A stretch of 64,000 nt of DNA, taken from positions 1,488,001-1,552,000 of the forward strand of contig NZ_CP146284.1 in NCBI RefSeq assembly GCF_023744375.2. Reading direction: 5' to 3'. A model generated the notes under the pieces. It saw nothing but the letters and a program-made list of their open reading frames with translations, made no database searches and was not told the DNA's origin. The position numbers and the translations under genes are program-made. Position 1 is the first letter of the stretch. Each line of letters begins with the position of its first letter. Source of the DNA: Parabacteroides sp. AD58 (GTDB taxonomy: Bacteria; Bacteroidota; Bacteroidia; Bacteroidales; Tannerellaceae). Below are positions 35,071-43,858 of the stretch, in pieces.

Positions 35071-35110
35071 ATGTAAACAAAGTAAATAATTATATCACAT
35101 CCGAAAAAGT

Positions 35111-35180
35111 TGTTCTACCAGGATTCGAACCTGGACAAACAGGACCAGAATCTGTTGTGCTACCATTACACCATAGAACA
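35111..35180 (-). tRNA. tRNA-Gln (CTG), second copy
   Basis: Identical to the neighbouring tRNA except that the T-stem is CCAGG/CCTGG: both sides of one base pair changed together, so the fold is preserved. The copies are 40 nt apart and share the promoter at 35.22 kb. This is the first of the two in transcription order. Confidence 0.9.
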
Positions 35181-35222
35181 ATGTCGTACGTTGTATCAAC
35201 CACAACTTTCTCGTTTGCGGTG

Positions 35223-35253
35223 CAAAGGTAGGCATTTTTACCGAACCACCAAA
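35223..35253 (-). promoter_or_regulatory. tRNA-Gln promoter
   Basis: On the minus strand TTTG (35250-35253) and TACCTTTG (35223-35230) are 19 nt apart, an exact match to the Bacteroidales pattern. Confidence 0.8.
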
Positions 35254-35388
35254 TAAAAATCCATTTTTTCTTTATTTTTTTCTTCTCAAAACCTCTGTTT
35301 CACTTCAAATCTACTGAAAAAGACGCCTCTTTTCATGATAACAAACTCATTCTTACTCAGGAAACAGATTGAAAGGTAACTACATTTT

Positions 35389-35481
35389 TATCGTTTCACC
35401 TGGGTGATACGATCGTTCCACGGCTGTGATACGATCGTTCCACATAGGTGAAACGATCATTCCACACGGGTGGAACGATAA
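35389..35481. repeat. Palindromic tandem array 2, 22-bp period
   Basis: GTGATACGATCGTTCCAC occurs twice in tandem, followed by GTGAAACGATCATTCCAC, with partial units at both ends (ATCGTTTCACC and GGTGGAACGAT). Period is 22 bp with a variable 4-nt spacer. Each unit is nearly self-complementary, so the whole array reads almost the same on both strands. It lies between the tRNA promoter and the IS. Confidence 0.85.
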
Positions 35482-35688
35482 AGACATACAATGACATGCT
35501 AATTTAAATTTGTCATTTAACGAATTTGGTTGACTTAAAATCTCTTTATAAATAGAAGGGGTTGACTGTAGTTTAACTTATTTATATACTGAGTTGACTC
35601 ATTTTTTTGTTATTCACCCTGCAGGTTGTCTTTTCTTATTTTGGGCAAAAATAAACAAAGATCTTTTATCCTGATAAAAATAATGAAA

Positions 35689-35706
35689 AAACCACCGCGG
35701 TGGTTT
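35689..35706 (-). terminator. Terminator inside the IS
   Basis: AAACCACCGCGGTGGTTT is an 18-bp perfect palindrome followed leftward by a U-run, right after the transposase stop. Confidence 0.75.
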
Positions 35707-35709
35707 GCC

Positions 35710-36639
35710 TTACGGCTGGAGGCGCGAAGCCTCCAAAGAGTTTGTCTCCACCTGGTTGGCAGAAACGAAGGCATTAGACATTTCTCCTTGGATGGCTAAT
35801 TCCCGATAACTCTTCCAGCGTTTCTTTATTGTTCCCCTCATTGCGGAGGCTTCAGCAGGAGTTATACCGTCCAGACTCAAATGAGGACGCTCATTGTTAT
35901 AGAAATCGACCGCTATCCTTATAGCTGATTTAACTTCCGATACGCCGTAAAAGGATTGCCCCAAAAGGAGTTCATTCTTAATTGTATTGTTGACTCGTTC
36001 CGCCACGGCATTATCTTTGGGATTGCCGCTTTCGGTCATGCTTATCTTTATATGATGTTCCTTCAACCGGGAGATATAACTGTAACAGGCATATTGGACA
36101 CCACGGTCCGAGTGATGGATCAATCCATTAAGATCCTTGCCCTTATAATAGGCCAAGGCCATGTTCAATGCGTCCAAAGGATAACGGGCTTCCAGCGTGT
36201 CGCCCACACTGTAACCGATGATTTCCTTTGTGTAGTAATCCGTTACTAAAGAAAGATAGCAGAAATCGTACTCGCCCGTTTCCGGCTTTGTCCAGTAAGG
36301 TATATAGGTGATATCGCTGACTATCAGCTGGCAGGGACGATCCGGAATGTATGTCTTAATCAGATTCGGATAGACTGGATACTCATGGTCGGAATCGGTT
36401 GTCTTGACGCGTCTTTTCCGTTTACGGACTTTCAGGCCATAACGTTCGATGATGTCATAGAAACGGTTATAACCCACGCTATGGGAACCAAACCGGCTCT
36501 GGTACATCTGCCAAAGCTTGTTCCCTCCTATGCCCGGATCTTTCCCTCGGATTTCCTTGATAAACTCCACAACGAAAGATTCTTCCATCAGACGTTGCAG
36601 TACCTTGTCCTCATGCTTATAGTAGGCTTGTTTACTCAC
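35710..36639 (-). CDS. IS3-family transposase OrfB (DDE integrase)
   Basis: 309 residues from the ATG at 36639. The catalytic triad is visible as SDITYIPYW (D), HHSDRGVQYAC (D) and NAVAERVNNTIKNE (E), the rve integrase core. The frame is open upstream of the ATG and encodes RRLHERDRERYKVVPLC and LLGVSKQ, the usual HTH start of OrfB, so the active transposase is probably the OrfAB fusion made by frameshifting. The gene looks intact. Confidence 0.93.
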   Translation of the reverse strand: MSKQAYYKHEDKVLQRLMEESFVVEFIKEIRGKDPGIGGNKLWQMYQSRFGSHSVGYNRFYDIIERYGLKVRKRKRRVKTTDSDHEYPVYPNLIKTYIPDRPCQLIVSDITYIPYWTKPETGEYDFCYLSLVTDYYTKEIIGYSVGDTLEARYPLDALNMALAYYKGKDLNGLIHHSDRGVQYACYSYISRLKEHHIKISMTESGNPKDNAVAERVNNTIKNELLLGQSFYGVSEVKSAIRIAVDFYNNERPHLSLDGITPAEASAMRGTIKKRWKSYRELAIQGEMSNAFVSANQVETNSLEASRLQP

Positions 36640-36704
36640 ACCAAGCAGACGGCACAGGGGAACGACCTTATACCGTTCCCTGTCCCTTTCATGCAGCCTA
36701 CGGA

Positions 36705-37064
36705 CTACTTGGTGCCAGCTTTTTTTAGCTTTATGCCATACACTTCCTCGCCATAGGCGACCATCTCTTGGTAGAAATCTGCGCGCAAACGCTCTTCGGC
36801 CAATGCTTTCTTCAGTGACGACAACTCTTCGAGGAGCTTCTTGTAGTCTTCCGGCGTCACGTCTTTTCCTTGCTTTTTCATGAGTTCTGCTTCTAGAGGA
36901 TTTTCTCGTTCAAAGGTAGCTATTATTCGATAAATGCTCGAACGACTTACTCCATATTGTTGAACCACTTCCTGGATGGAGACGTTGTCTTGCTTTACCA
37001 AACGGAAAATCTCTCTTTCCTGATTCTTCCGAAACTTCTCTTGTTCATAATTGCTTTCTTTCAT
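36705..37064 (-). CDS. IS3-family transposase OrfA (helix-turn-helix)
   Basis: 119 residues. NVSIQEVVQQYGVSRSSIYR is a helix-turn-helix, and the C-terminal half (EDYKKLLEELSSLKKALAEE) a leucine-zipper-like coiled coil for dimer formation. Near its end the minus strand reads CTAAAAAAAGC (A-run 36720-36726), the slippery site for -1 frameshifting. A -1 shift joins the frame to SWHQVVRRLHERDRE and into OrfB. Confidence 0.9.
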   Translation of the reverse strand: MKESNYEQEKFRKNQEREIFRLVKQDNVSIQEVVQQYGVSRSSIYRIIATFERENPLEAELMKKQGKDVTPEDYKKLLEELSSLKKALAEERLRADFYQEMVAYGEEVYGIKLKKAGTK

Positions 37065-37254
37065 CTTCTTGTTTTTTAGGAGTCAACCTTATTTACAAAA
37101 AGACAATTCCAGCAGAATCACCCATATTCTTCCATAGTAGTTGAAATGACACAAAAGAGTGAACTTTTTGGGCATTCTACTTGTTTTTGTAAAGAAATAT
37201 GAATAGAGAGAAAGAATTTACTTGACAAGATGCTTGAAATAAATTTATTCCAAG

Positions 37255-37262
37255 TATCTTTG
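37255..37262 (+). promoter_or_regulatory. rsfS-ftsH -7 box
   Basis: TATCTTTG, with a TTG 18 nt upstream (37234-37236). It lies outside the IS and 35 nt before the rsfS ATG. Confidence 0.6.
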
Positions 37263-37296
37263 CAACTTTGGAAATTAGAATTTTAGTAAGATAAGA

Positions 37297-37656
37297 ATGG
37301 ATCAAACACAAGTTTTAGTACAGGCCATTGTAAAGGGTCTGCAAGAAAAGAAGGGGAAAAATATTGTTGTAGTTGACTTAAGCCCGATAGAAGGAGCTAT
37401 TTGCCAGTATATGGTTATCGGAGAAGGAAACTCTCCGTCGCAAGTATCTGCATTATGTGATTCTGTATGGGACTTTGCCCGCCGTGAAGCCGGAGAAAAA
37501 ACACTGTCGATCGACGGAGAACAACGTGCGGAATGGATCGGCATGGATTACGGAACCGTTATGGTTCATATCTTTTTGCCAGAAAAACGCAAGTTCTATA
37601 ATCTGGATACCTTGTGGGAAGACGCCAAGACAACAGCAATCCCCAATTTGGACTAA
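37297..37656 (+). CDS. rsfS: Ribosome silencing factor
   Basis: 119 residues. The YQYM-like and VIGEGNSPSQVSALCDSV segment, RAEWIGMDYGTVMVHIF and the FYNLDTLWED C-terminus are RsfS signatures. It binds L14 and prevents subunit joining when nutrients are limiting. It precedes ftsH by 28 nt, so the two are co-transcribed. Confidence 0.95.
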   Translation: MDQTQVLVQAIVKGLQEKKGKNIVVVDLSPIEGAICQYMVIGEGNSPSQVSALCDSVWDFARREAGEKTLSIDGEQRAEWIGMDYGTVMVHIFLPEKRKFYNLDTLWEDAKTTAIPNLD

Positions 37657-37684
37657 CTTTGAATTTGCATTACAATCATAAAAT

Positions 37685-39715
37685 ATGGAAAACAATAGAA
37701 TGAATCCGAATAAACCCAAAGACAACAAACAAAAGATGTTCCGCTTCAATTTTTATTGGATGTATGGCATCATTCTGTTGTTATTGGCTGCGTTATACAT
37801 GACCAACGATTCGGCCGGCACTAAAGAAATAGGCTGGACAGAATTCCAGAAGTTGGCCAAGGAAAACGTATTCGACAAGATGGTTGTCTACAACAAGAAG
37901 AATGTTGTGGAAGCTACCGTCAAGAGTGACAAGATAGGTGTCATCTTCCCGGGAGAAAAGATGAGCGACAGCCTGTCTCCCAAAGTATACATCAAGATCC
38001 CGTCGGCCGATAAATTCTCCGACTTCTATGACAACGCTGTCTCCGAAAACAAAATTGATACGCAGGTCAGCTTCGAAGAAGGCGACGACACGATGTGGAG
38101 TTTTCTTATCTCGTTCGGACCGATCATCCTCTTTGTGCTGGTCTGGATCTTCCTGATGAGAAGAATGTCTGGCGGTGCCGGCGGCGGACCCGGTGGTGTT
38201 TTCAGTGTAGGAAAGGCGAAAGCCCAGTTGTTCGATAAAGACAACAATCCGAAGGTTACTTTCAAGGATGTTGCCGGTTTGGCCGGAGCCAAGCAGGAAG
38301 TAGAAGAAATCGTTTCATTCCTGAAGAATCCTTCCAAATATACGGAGTTGGGAGGTAAAATTCCGAAGGGAGCTTTGTTGGTAGGACCTCCGGGAACCGG
38401 TAAGACCTTATTGGCCAAAGCTGTTGCCGGCGAAGCCAATGTTCCGTTCTTCTCTTTGTCCGGTTCCGATTTCGTGGAAATGTTCGTAGGTGTCGGAGCA
38501 TCTCGTGTACGTGATCTGTTCCGTCAGGCCAAGGAAAAAGCACCTTGTATCGTGTTTATCGATGAAATTGATGCCGTTGGTCGTGCGCGTGGCAAAAACG
38601 CCAATATGAACAGCAATGACGAACGCGAAAACACATTGAACCAGTTGCTGACAGAAATGGATGGTTTCGGTTCAAACAGTGGTGTGATTATCTTAGCGGC
38701 AACCAACCGAGCCGACATTCTGGATAAAGCCTTATTGCGTGCCGGACGTTTTGACCGTCAGATTCATGTTGAATTGCCGGATTTGAACGAACGAAAGGAA
38801 ATATTCGGCGTTCATCTGCGCCCGATCAAGATTGACGACAGTGTTGATGCCGAACTCCTGGCTCGACAAACACCGGGATTCTCGGGTGCCGACATTGCGA
38901 ATGTATGTAATGAAGCTGCATTGATTGCTGCCCGCAACAACAAGAAGTTTGTTCAGAAAGAAGACTTCATGAATGCAGTCGACCGAATCGTCGGTGGTCT
39001 GGAAAAACGGACAACGGTTATGACCGAGACGGAACGGAAACGGATTGCCATCCACGAAGCCGGTCATGCGACTATCAGCTGGAAACTGGAACATGCCAAT
39101 CCGCTGGTAAAAGTAACCATCGTACCTCGTGGAAAAGCGTTAGGTGCCGCCTGGTATCTGCCCGAAGAACGTCCGATTACAACCCGTGAGGAAATGCTCG
39201 ACGAAATGTGTTCAACATTGGGCGGACGTGCTGCCGAAGAACTTTATTCCGGTCAGATTTCCAACGGAGCGAGCAACGATTTGGAACGCGTTACCAAACA
39301 AGCCTACGCGATGGTCGTTTACTATGGTATGAGCGACAAGTTGCCTAACATCAACTACTACGACTCAAGTGGTCAGGAATGGGGATTTACCAAACCGTAT
39401 AGTGAAAGTACGGCCCGCATCATCGACGAAGAAGTTCAGAAGATCATCTCCGAACAATATGAACGTGCGAAGAAGATCTTAGCCGAAAATACGGAAGGAC
39501 ACAACCAACTGGCCAATGTCTTGCTGGAACGCGAAGTGATCTACAGAGAAGATGTAGAACATATTTTCGGTAAACGCCCGTGGGCTTCCCGCTCAGAAGA
39601 AATTCTTGAAAAAGAGAATAAAGACGACAAAAATGACAAGAATAATCCGAAAGAGCAGACACCTGCTCCAGAAACAGGAGAAGAAGCTCCCAAAACGGAA
39701 GATGACAAGTCATAA
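37685..39715 (+). CDS. ftsH: ATP-dependent zinc metalloprotease FtsH
   Basis: 676 residues. Two membrane helices flank a periplasmic domain (about 17-38 and 138-158). [18 protein letters not shown] is Walker [11 protein letters not shown]alker B, and [11 protein letters not shown] the second region of homology. HEAGH supplies two zinc ligands and catalysis. The C-terminus is an acidic, lysine-rich low-complexity tail of about 45 residues (KDDKNDKNN). It degrades misfolded membrane proteins and short-lived cytosolic targets. Confidence 0.97.
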   Translation: MENNRMNPNKPKDNKQKMFRFNFYWMYGIILLLLAALYMTNDSAGTKEIGWTEFQKLAKENVFDKMVVYNKKNVVEATVKSDKIGVIFPGEKMSDSLSPKVYIKIPSADKFSDFYDNAVSENKIDTQVSFEEGDDTMWSFLISFGPIILFVLVWIFLMRRMSGGAGGGPGGVFSVGKAKAQLFDKDNNPKVTFKDVAGLAGAKQEVEEIVSFLKNPSKYTELGGKIPKGALLVGPPGTGKTLLAKAVAGEANVPFFSLSGSDFVEMFVGVGASRVRDLFRQAKEKAPCIVFIDEIDAVGRARGKNANMNSNDERENTLNQLLTEMDGFGSNSGVIILAATNRADILDKALLRAGRFDRQIHVELPDLNERKEIFGVHLRPIKIDDSVDAELLARQTPGFSGADIANVCNEAALIAARNNKKFVQKEDFMNAVDRIVGGLEKRTTVMTETERKRIAIHEAGHATISWKLEHANPLVKVTIVPRGKALGAAWYLPEERPITTREEMLDEMCSTLGGRAAEELYSGQISNGASNDLERVTKQAYAMVVYYGMSDKLPNINYYDSSGQEWGFTKPYSESTARIIDEEVQKIISEQYERAKKILAENTEGHNQLANVLLEREVIYREDVEHIFGKRPWASRSEEILEKENKDDKNDKNNPKEQTPAPETGEEAPKTEDDKS

Positions 39716-39734
39716 AAAAGTAAACTAATTCAGA

Positions 39735-39775
39735 TAATCCCTGTTTGATTCGGTCGAATTAAACAGGGATTTTTT
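39735..39775 (+). terminator. ftsH terminator
   Basis: AATCCCTGTTT and AAACAGGGATT form an 11-bp stem followed by TTTTTC. Confidence 0.9.
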
Positions 39776-39798
39776 CTTTCACGTTTCGTTTATATGCC

Positions 39799-39806
39799 TA
39801 TCTTTG
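39799..39806 (+). promoter_or_regulatory. cdsA -7 box, which decides the cdsA start
   Basis: TATCTTTG with TTTC 18 nt upstream. Its predicted start point (about 39813) lies downstream of the TTG at 39804, so that TTG cannot be the start codon. Confidence 0.65.
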
Positions 39807-39833
39807 CATATCAATCATAAAAAGGGAAACATT

Positions 39834-40670
39834 TTGAACAATTTCATCAAACGGACGCTTACTGGGATTATCTTTGTTGGTATATTACTGGGAGCCATCT
39901 TATATAATGTATATTCATACGCCATCTTGTTTTGTATCATCACGGGATTGGCTTTATGGGAATTCTACGGACTACTGAAGCATTATGAAAACGCAACACT
40001 ACGTCGGTTAATCAGTACGGCCGGTGGTATGTATTTATTCTTTGCCTGTTTCATGCAATCCATAGGATTCGGTGGAGAGACTATATTTCTGCCGTATATT
40101 TTATTTATCATGTACACACTGATCAGTGAGCTATATACCAAAGCGCCCAATCCGATCAATAACTGGGCCTTCACGCTGTTGGCTCAAATCTATTGCGCCG
40201 GTTCTTTTTCCCTTCTGAACTTCTTGGCTATTCATACCGACTCATTCACCGGTGAAATCCAGTACAAGCCTTTATACATCCTGGCTGTTTTCATATTTGT
40301 CTGGCTGAACGACACCGGAGCCTTCTTAGTCGGCTCCCAAATCGGGAAGAGAAAATTATTCGAACGGATTTCACCGAAAAAGTCATGGGAAGGTTTTTGG
40401 GGCGGCCTGATTATTGTTTTGCTGGCCTCACAGGGATTTGCCTGGTATGCGCCCGAATTAAACCGACTTCAATGGTTAGGATTGGCAGCGGTGATTGTCG
40501 TTTTTGCCACTTGGGGAGATTTGACAGAATCCCTATTAAAACGAACATTGGGCGTTAAAGATTCAGGCAATATTCTGCCTGGTCATGGCGGAATTCTCGA
40601 CCGCTTTGACAGTGTGCTGATGGCAGTGCCTGCCGCTTATATTTACCTTGAATTGATTATTCGAAATTAA
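39834..40670 (+). CDS. cdsA: Phosphatidate cytidylyltransferase
   Basis: 278 residues from a TTG at 39834 (LNNFIKRTLTG), preceded by AAAAAGGGAAAC. The frame is open to a TTG at 39804, but the promoter overlaps it, and no ATG exists near the conserved N-terminus. About seven membrane helices; the C-terminal signature is KDSGNILPGHGGILDRFDS. It makes CDP-diacylglycerol for phospholipid synthesis. The stop overlaps the convergent porT stop by 14 nt. Confidence 0.93.
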   Translation: MNNFIKRTLTGIIFVGILLGAILYNVYSYAILFCIITGLALWEFYGLLKHYENATLRRLISTAGGMYLFFACFMQSIGFGGETIFLPYILFIMYTLISELYTKAPNPINNWAFTLLAQIYCAGSFSLLNFLAIHTDSFTGEIQYKPLYILAVFIFVWLNDTGAFLVGSQIGKRKLFERISPKKSWEGFWGGLIIVLLASQGFAWYAPELNRLQWLGLAAVIVVFATWGDLTESLLKRTLGVKDSGNILPGHGGILDRFDSVLMAVPAAYIYLELIIRN

Positions 40671-41358
40671 AGGTCAGTGTAACCATACGGGAAGTAGCTT
40701 TTGAAAGAGCCTCGGTATATTTGATTGTTTCCTGTCCTTCCAAATCCGGGCGGTCCTTGACCAGCAGATTCGGCAGACCAAAGCTAAACTTCAGTTCCGG
40801 GCACAAACGGAAAAAAGGCAGATAAATATTACACCCGATACCAAACTCCAATCCGTAATCAAACCCTTTTAAATATAAAGGATTCCCTCTTTTACGGCCT
40901 AAATCCATAGCGCCATAGACACCGGCAGTCAGATAAGGACGACAATTATTCAGACGAAAAGCAGAATACTTCACACTTAACGGCAAAGTCAGATAACTTG
41001 ATCGGACCGATGTCCGGAATTCTTCGCCTGTCTCCTGCTCACGAAAGACGAATCGCTTGTCACCAAAGTTAATCGTTGGAATAAAACGCAGATTAAAATA
41101 AGGATTCAAAAACATATCTCCGATAACACCAACGCTGAAACCCGGAGAATAAGTCGGGATCTCAGCAAACCAAGTCTCACCATTGGTCGAAGCTCCCGTA
41201 TGAGTCAGCAACATATCCTGAGCATGGATTCCTACATGAAATCCTAAGTGAAACAGCTTATTATCCACATAAGGCTGATTCTTTACCTTTTCACGTTGTC
41301 CCCAAACGACTGCTGAAAAGCAGCAGAGTGCACTTACTATAACTATAAAACGTCTCAA
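40657..41358 (-). CDS. porT: PorT-like outer-membrane protein (type IX secretion)
   Basis: 233 residues with a signal peptide (cut near VVWGQ). Beta-barrel pattern with repeated aromatic/glycine turns (FHLGFHVGIHAQDML, PGFSVGVIGDMFLNPYFNLR, PSLPLSVKYSA-like strands) and a C-terminal VTLTFNFE. Length and order match PorT of Porphyromonas gingivalis, needed for type IX secretion and gliding-type export. Other T9SS genes are not in the window, as expected for scattered T9SS loci. Confidence 0.8.
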   Translation of the reverse strand: MRRFIVIVSALCCFSAVVWGQREKVKNQPYVDNKLFHLGFHVGIHAQDMLLTHTGASTNGETWFAEIPTYSPGFSVGVIGDMFLNPYFNLRFIPTINFGDKRFVFREQETGEEFRTSVRSSYLTLPLSVKYSAFRLNNCRPYLTAGVYGAMDLGRKRGNPLYLKGFDYGLEFGIGCNIYLPFFRLCPELKFSFGLPNLLVKDRPDLEGQETIKYTEALSKATSRMVTLTFNFE

Positions 41359-41463
41359 TTTTCCTGTTTTTTTATATAACGAAGATACATTGTTTTTATT
41401 GCAAACAAAGGGAAAATATAAAAAAATATAGCCCCAGCTATTTTTTTAATCCGAATAATATTC

Positions 41464-41471
41464 TACATTTG
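41464..41471 (+). promoter_or_regulatory. Ferredoxin -7 box
   Basis: TACATTTG, 36 nt before the ferredoxin ATG, with a T-rich segment at the -33 position. Confidence 0.6.
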
Positions 41472-41506
41472 CACGACTAATAGTTAACATTTAAACGTTT
41501 AAGAAT

Positions 41507-41677
41507 ATGGCTTACGTAATTAGTGACGATTGTATTGCTTGCGGAACTTGTATCGACGAATGTCCGGTAGGAGCAATTTCTGAAGGTGACAAGTACAGTA
41601 TCAATCCTGATATGTGTACAGAATGTGGAACATGTGCAGAAGCTTGTCCGACAGAAGCTATCCATCCGGGTGCTTAA
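41507..41677 (+). CDS. 2[4Fe-4S] ferredoxin
   Basis: 56 residues. Two complete cluster motifs, CIACGTCIDECP and CTECGTCAEACP, each CxxCxxCxxxCP, hold two [4Fe-4S] clusters. This is the clostridial-type low-potential ferredoxin, the electron carrier for pyruvate:ferredoxin oxidoreductase and hydrogenases in anaerobes. It is monocistronic with its own promoter and terminator. Confidence 0.96.
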   Translation: MAYVISDDCIACGTCIDECPVGAISEGDKYSINPDMCTECGTCAEACPTEAIHPGA

Positions 41678-41724
41678 TTCCGCAAAACAAATAAGCATAT
41701 AACAAAAGGATATGTGCTTAAATG

Positions 41725-41761
41725 AAAATAGGATGTCTGAAATCAGACATCCTATTTTTTT
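41725..41761. terminator. Ferredoxin terminator
   Basis: AATAGGATGTCTGA and TCAGACATCCTATT form a 14-bp stem followed by T residues. A-rich on the left, so it may also stop the convergent PUR gene. Confidence 0.9.
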
Positions 41762-41788
41762 GGCGATCAAAGTTGAGTCAATAAAAGT

Positions 41789-42166
41789 CTATTCTGCATC
41801 AAAGTGGATATCCAGTTTAATATCAGAATCCGGCTCCGCAGCAGTATCTTCACTTTTCGGAGCAGCCTCTTCCGGACGGCTTGCTTCTCCTTTATGAGAT
41901 TTCACATAACCGATTACATCCATTAAACCGTCGACAAACTTATCAAAATCTTCACGGTAAAGAAAAATTTTATGTTTCTCAAAAGTAACAGCAGAACTGT
42001 CCTTAGCTTGTACTTTCTTACTTTCAGTTATAGCCAAAAACAAATCCTCTTTCAAATTCTTCTTTACGTCCAGGTAATAAATGCGCTTACCTGCCTTTAT
42101 GGCTTTCGAATACAGAATTTCTTTATCGCCACCCTCAACAATGTTTTTCTTCTTTCCTTCTTCCAT
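41789..42166 (-). CDS. PUR-family nucleic-acid-binding protein (DUF3276)
   Basis: 125 residues. EILYSKAIKAGKRIYYLDVK and KIFLYREDFDKFVDGLMDVI form the PUR domain, a single-stranded DNA/RNA-binding fold known from Borrelia and Bacteroidetes. The C-terminal 30 residues are acidic and probably disordered. It may be a global RNA-binding regulator. Alone in its transcription unit. Confidence 0.88.
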   Translation of the reverse strand: MEEGKKKNIVEGGDKEILYSKAIKAGKRIYYLDVKKNLKEDLFLAITESKKVQAKDSSAVTFEKHKIFLYREDFDKFVDGLMDVIGYVKSHKGEASRPEEAAPKSEDTAAEPDSDIKLDIHFDAE

Positions 42167-42539
42167 GGCATAACTTTTAAATTATTTTTCCTTCTTTCTT
42201 TATTAATTATGTCTTGCAAACCACTACTTCAGTATACAACAAGCATCCTGCAAACGGAACAATAAAGAACTTACCGCTCCAATAAAACAGAAGCTAACCT
42301 TTTTAAGTCATCTCTACCACGTCCGCATATCAACTTGTTTTCTTCGTTGAGCTTACTACACTTAATTTATTAGGGTGTAAATATGCGCATTTTTTTCTAA
42401 TCTTCAATCATTTTAACCTAAAAAAATAATCACCAAAATCAATTTTGTAGAAAGAACACCTTTTAGATACAGTATTACAAAAAGAATCACTACCTTTGCA
42501 GACTGAAAAATATTAAACACAAAGTAGTTCCTTCAAACG
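42167..42539. other. 370-bp divergent intergenic region
   Basis: AT-rich, no gene or stable hairpin seen. It holds the nusB -7 box at 42491-42498 and presumably the promoter of the PUR gene. Confidence 0.6.
42491..42498 (+). promoter_or_regulatory. nusB operon -7 box
   Basis: TACCTTTG, 42 nt upstream of the nusB ATG. No clear -33 TTTG at 19-21 nt. Confidence 0.6.
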
Positions 42540-43466
42540 ATGATTAACAGAATTTTAATCCGCATTAAAGTCTTACAGATAGTGTATTCTTACTATCAAA
42601 ACGGACATGGAGATCTAAAAGTAGCCGAAAACGAGCTCATGTTCAGTCTTCAAAAATCGTACGATCTATATCATTACCTGCTTCTTCTGATGGTGGAGGT
42701 AACACGTCTACACAGCAGAAATCTGGATATCCGCAAGCACAAATTCATGCCGACGCCAGAAGATTTAACGCCCAATACTCGTTTGATCGACAATCGCTTT
42801 ATCCATCAGTTGGCCGACAATGAAGCTTTGAACCAATATGTTTCTGATCAAGGTATTTCATGGGCCAATGATGAAGATTTCGTTAAGCAGATACTGGATA
42901 TGATATTAGCTTCTGATATTTATGCAAACTACCTGGACAATAAAGCTGACAATTATGAAACAGATCGCGATTTCTGGCGTCAGATTTTCAAGAAGCTAAT
43001 TTGCAGCAGCGAATATATCGAAGAATATTTAGAGGATAAAAGCATTTACTGGAACGATGATATCTCTATCATCGAAACATTTGTGCTTAAGACTATTAAG
43101 AAGTTCGAAGAATCAGCCGGAAGCAAGCAGAAACTACTGCCCATGTTCAAAGACAAAGATGACAAAATATTTGCTACAAAACTTTTCCACCAGGCCATCC
43201 TGAAAGGAAAAGAATACCGCGAACTCATCAGCAAACATATGAATAACTGGGAATCTGAGCGAATTGCCAACATCGACATGCTGATCATGCAGGTCGCATT
43301 AGCCGAAATCATGAGCTTCCCTACTATTCCTACCAGCGTTTCATTGAATGAATATATTGATATGGCTAAATACTATAGCACACCCAAAAGTGGAACATTC
43401 ATCAATGGAATATTAGATTCAATAGTCAATGAACTAAAAAATGAAAAGCGATTATTGAAAGATTAA
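42540..43466 (+). CDS. nusB: Transcription antitermination protein NusB
   Basis: 308 residues, about twice the E. coli length. The first 170 residues are a helical extension (INRILIRIKVLQIVYSYYQN onward) seen in Bacteroidetes NusB. The canonical NusB domain is the C-terminal part, with WESERIANIDMLIMQVAL and EYIDMAKYYSTPKSGTFING. It binds boxA RNA with S10 during rRNA transcription. First gene of nusB-yajC-ybbR-coaE. Confidence 0.93.
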   Translation: MINRILIRIKVLQIVYSYYQNGHGDLKVAENELMFSLQKSYDLYHYLLLLMVEVTRLHSRNLDIRKHKFMPTPEDLTPNTRLIDNRFIHQLADNEALNQYVSDQGISWANDEDFVKQILDMILASDIYANYLDNKADNYETDRDFWRQIFKKLICSSEYIEEYLEDKSIYWNDDISIIETFVLKTIKKFEESAGSKQKLLPMFKDKDDKIFATKLFHQAILKGKEYRELISKHMNNWESERIANIDMLIMQVALAEIMSFPTIPTSVSLNEYIDMAKYYSTPKSGTFINGILDSIVNELKNEKRLLKD

Positions 43467-43531
43467 ATTTTATCATTACATTTGTGTCCGTCAAATGCAC
43501 AAAAGATAATGTATAACTAATAAACAATATG

Positions 43532-43840
43532 ATGAACTTAAGTATTTTACTTCAGGCGGCAGCCGGCCAATCCCAATGGTCAGGTATTATCATGATGGTT
43601 GTCATCGTGGCGATCTTTTATTTCTTCATGATCCGCCCTCAGCAAAAAAGACAAAAAGAAATCCAGAAAGCACGCGAAGCTTTGAAAGTTGGAGACAAAG
43701 TAATTACTGCAGGTGGTATTTATGGAAAGATCAAAGAAATCGGTGATGTATATATGGTCATCGAAATCGCTAACGGTGTAAATATTCAAATCGACAAAAC
43801 ATCTGTTTTTGCTTCCTCTGAAGATGCAAAACAAAAGTAA
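43532..43840 (+). CDS. yajC: Preprotein translocase subunit YajC
   Basis: About 102 residues; two adjacent ATGs (43529, 43532) are possible. One membrane helix (IMMVVIVAIFYFFMI) is followed by RPQQKRQKEIQKAREALKVG and VITAGGIYGKIKEIGD, the YajC signature. Part of the SecDF-YajC complex that assists Sec export. Confidence 0.93.
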   Translation: MNLSILLQAAAGQSQWSGIIMMVVIVAIFYFFMIRPQQKRQKEIQKAREALKVGDKVITAGGIYGKIKEIGDVYMVIEIANGVNIQIDKTSVFASSEDAKQK

Positions 43841-43858
43841 TTAAACGATTTAAAATAT

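Larger units (their letters stand above)
35528..37088 (-). mobile_element. IS3-family insertion sequence
   Basis: Two overlapping-type transposase genes (36705-37064 and 35710-36639) plus flanks. AGTCAACC at the right end (about 37081-37088) is the inverse of GGTTGACT, which occurs at the left at 35528 and 35559, with a third GTTGACT at about 35600. The true left end is therefore not settled, and I see no clear target duplication. The element sits between the tRNA-Gln genes and rsfS and does not break a gene. Confidence 0.75.

Noticed and set aside
35389..35481. CRISPR array
   Set aside because: Units are contiguous with 4-nt spacers, not 30-40 nt unique spacers, and no cas gene is near.
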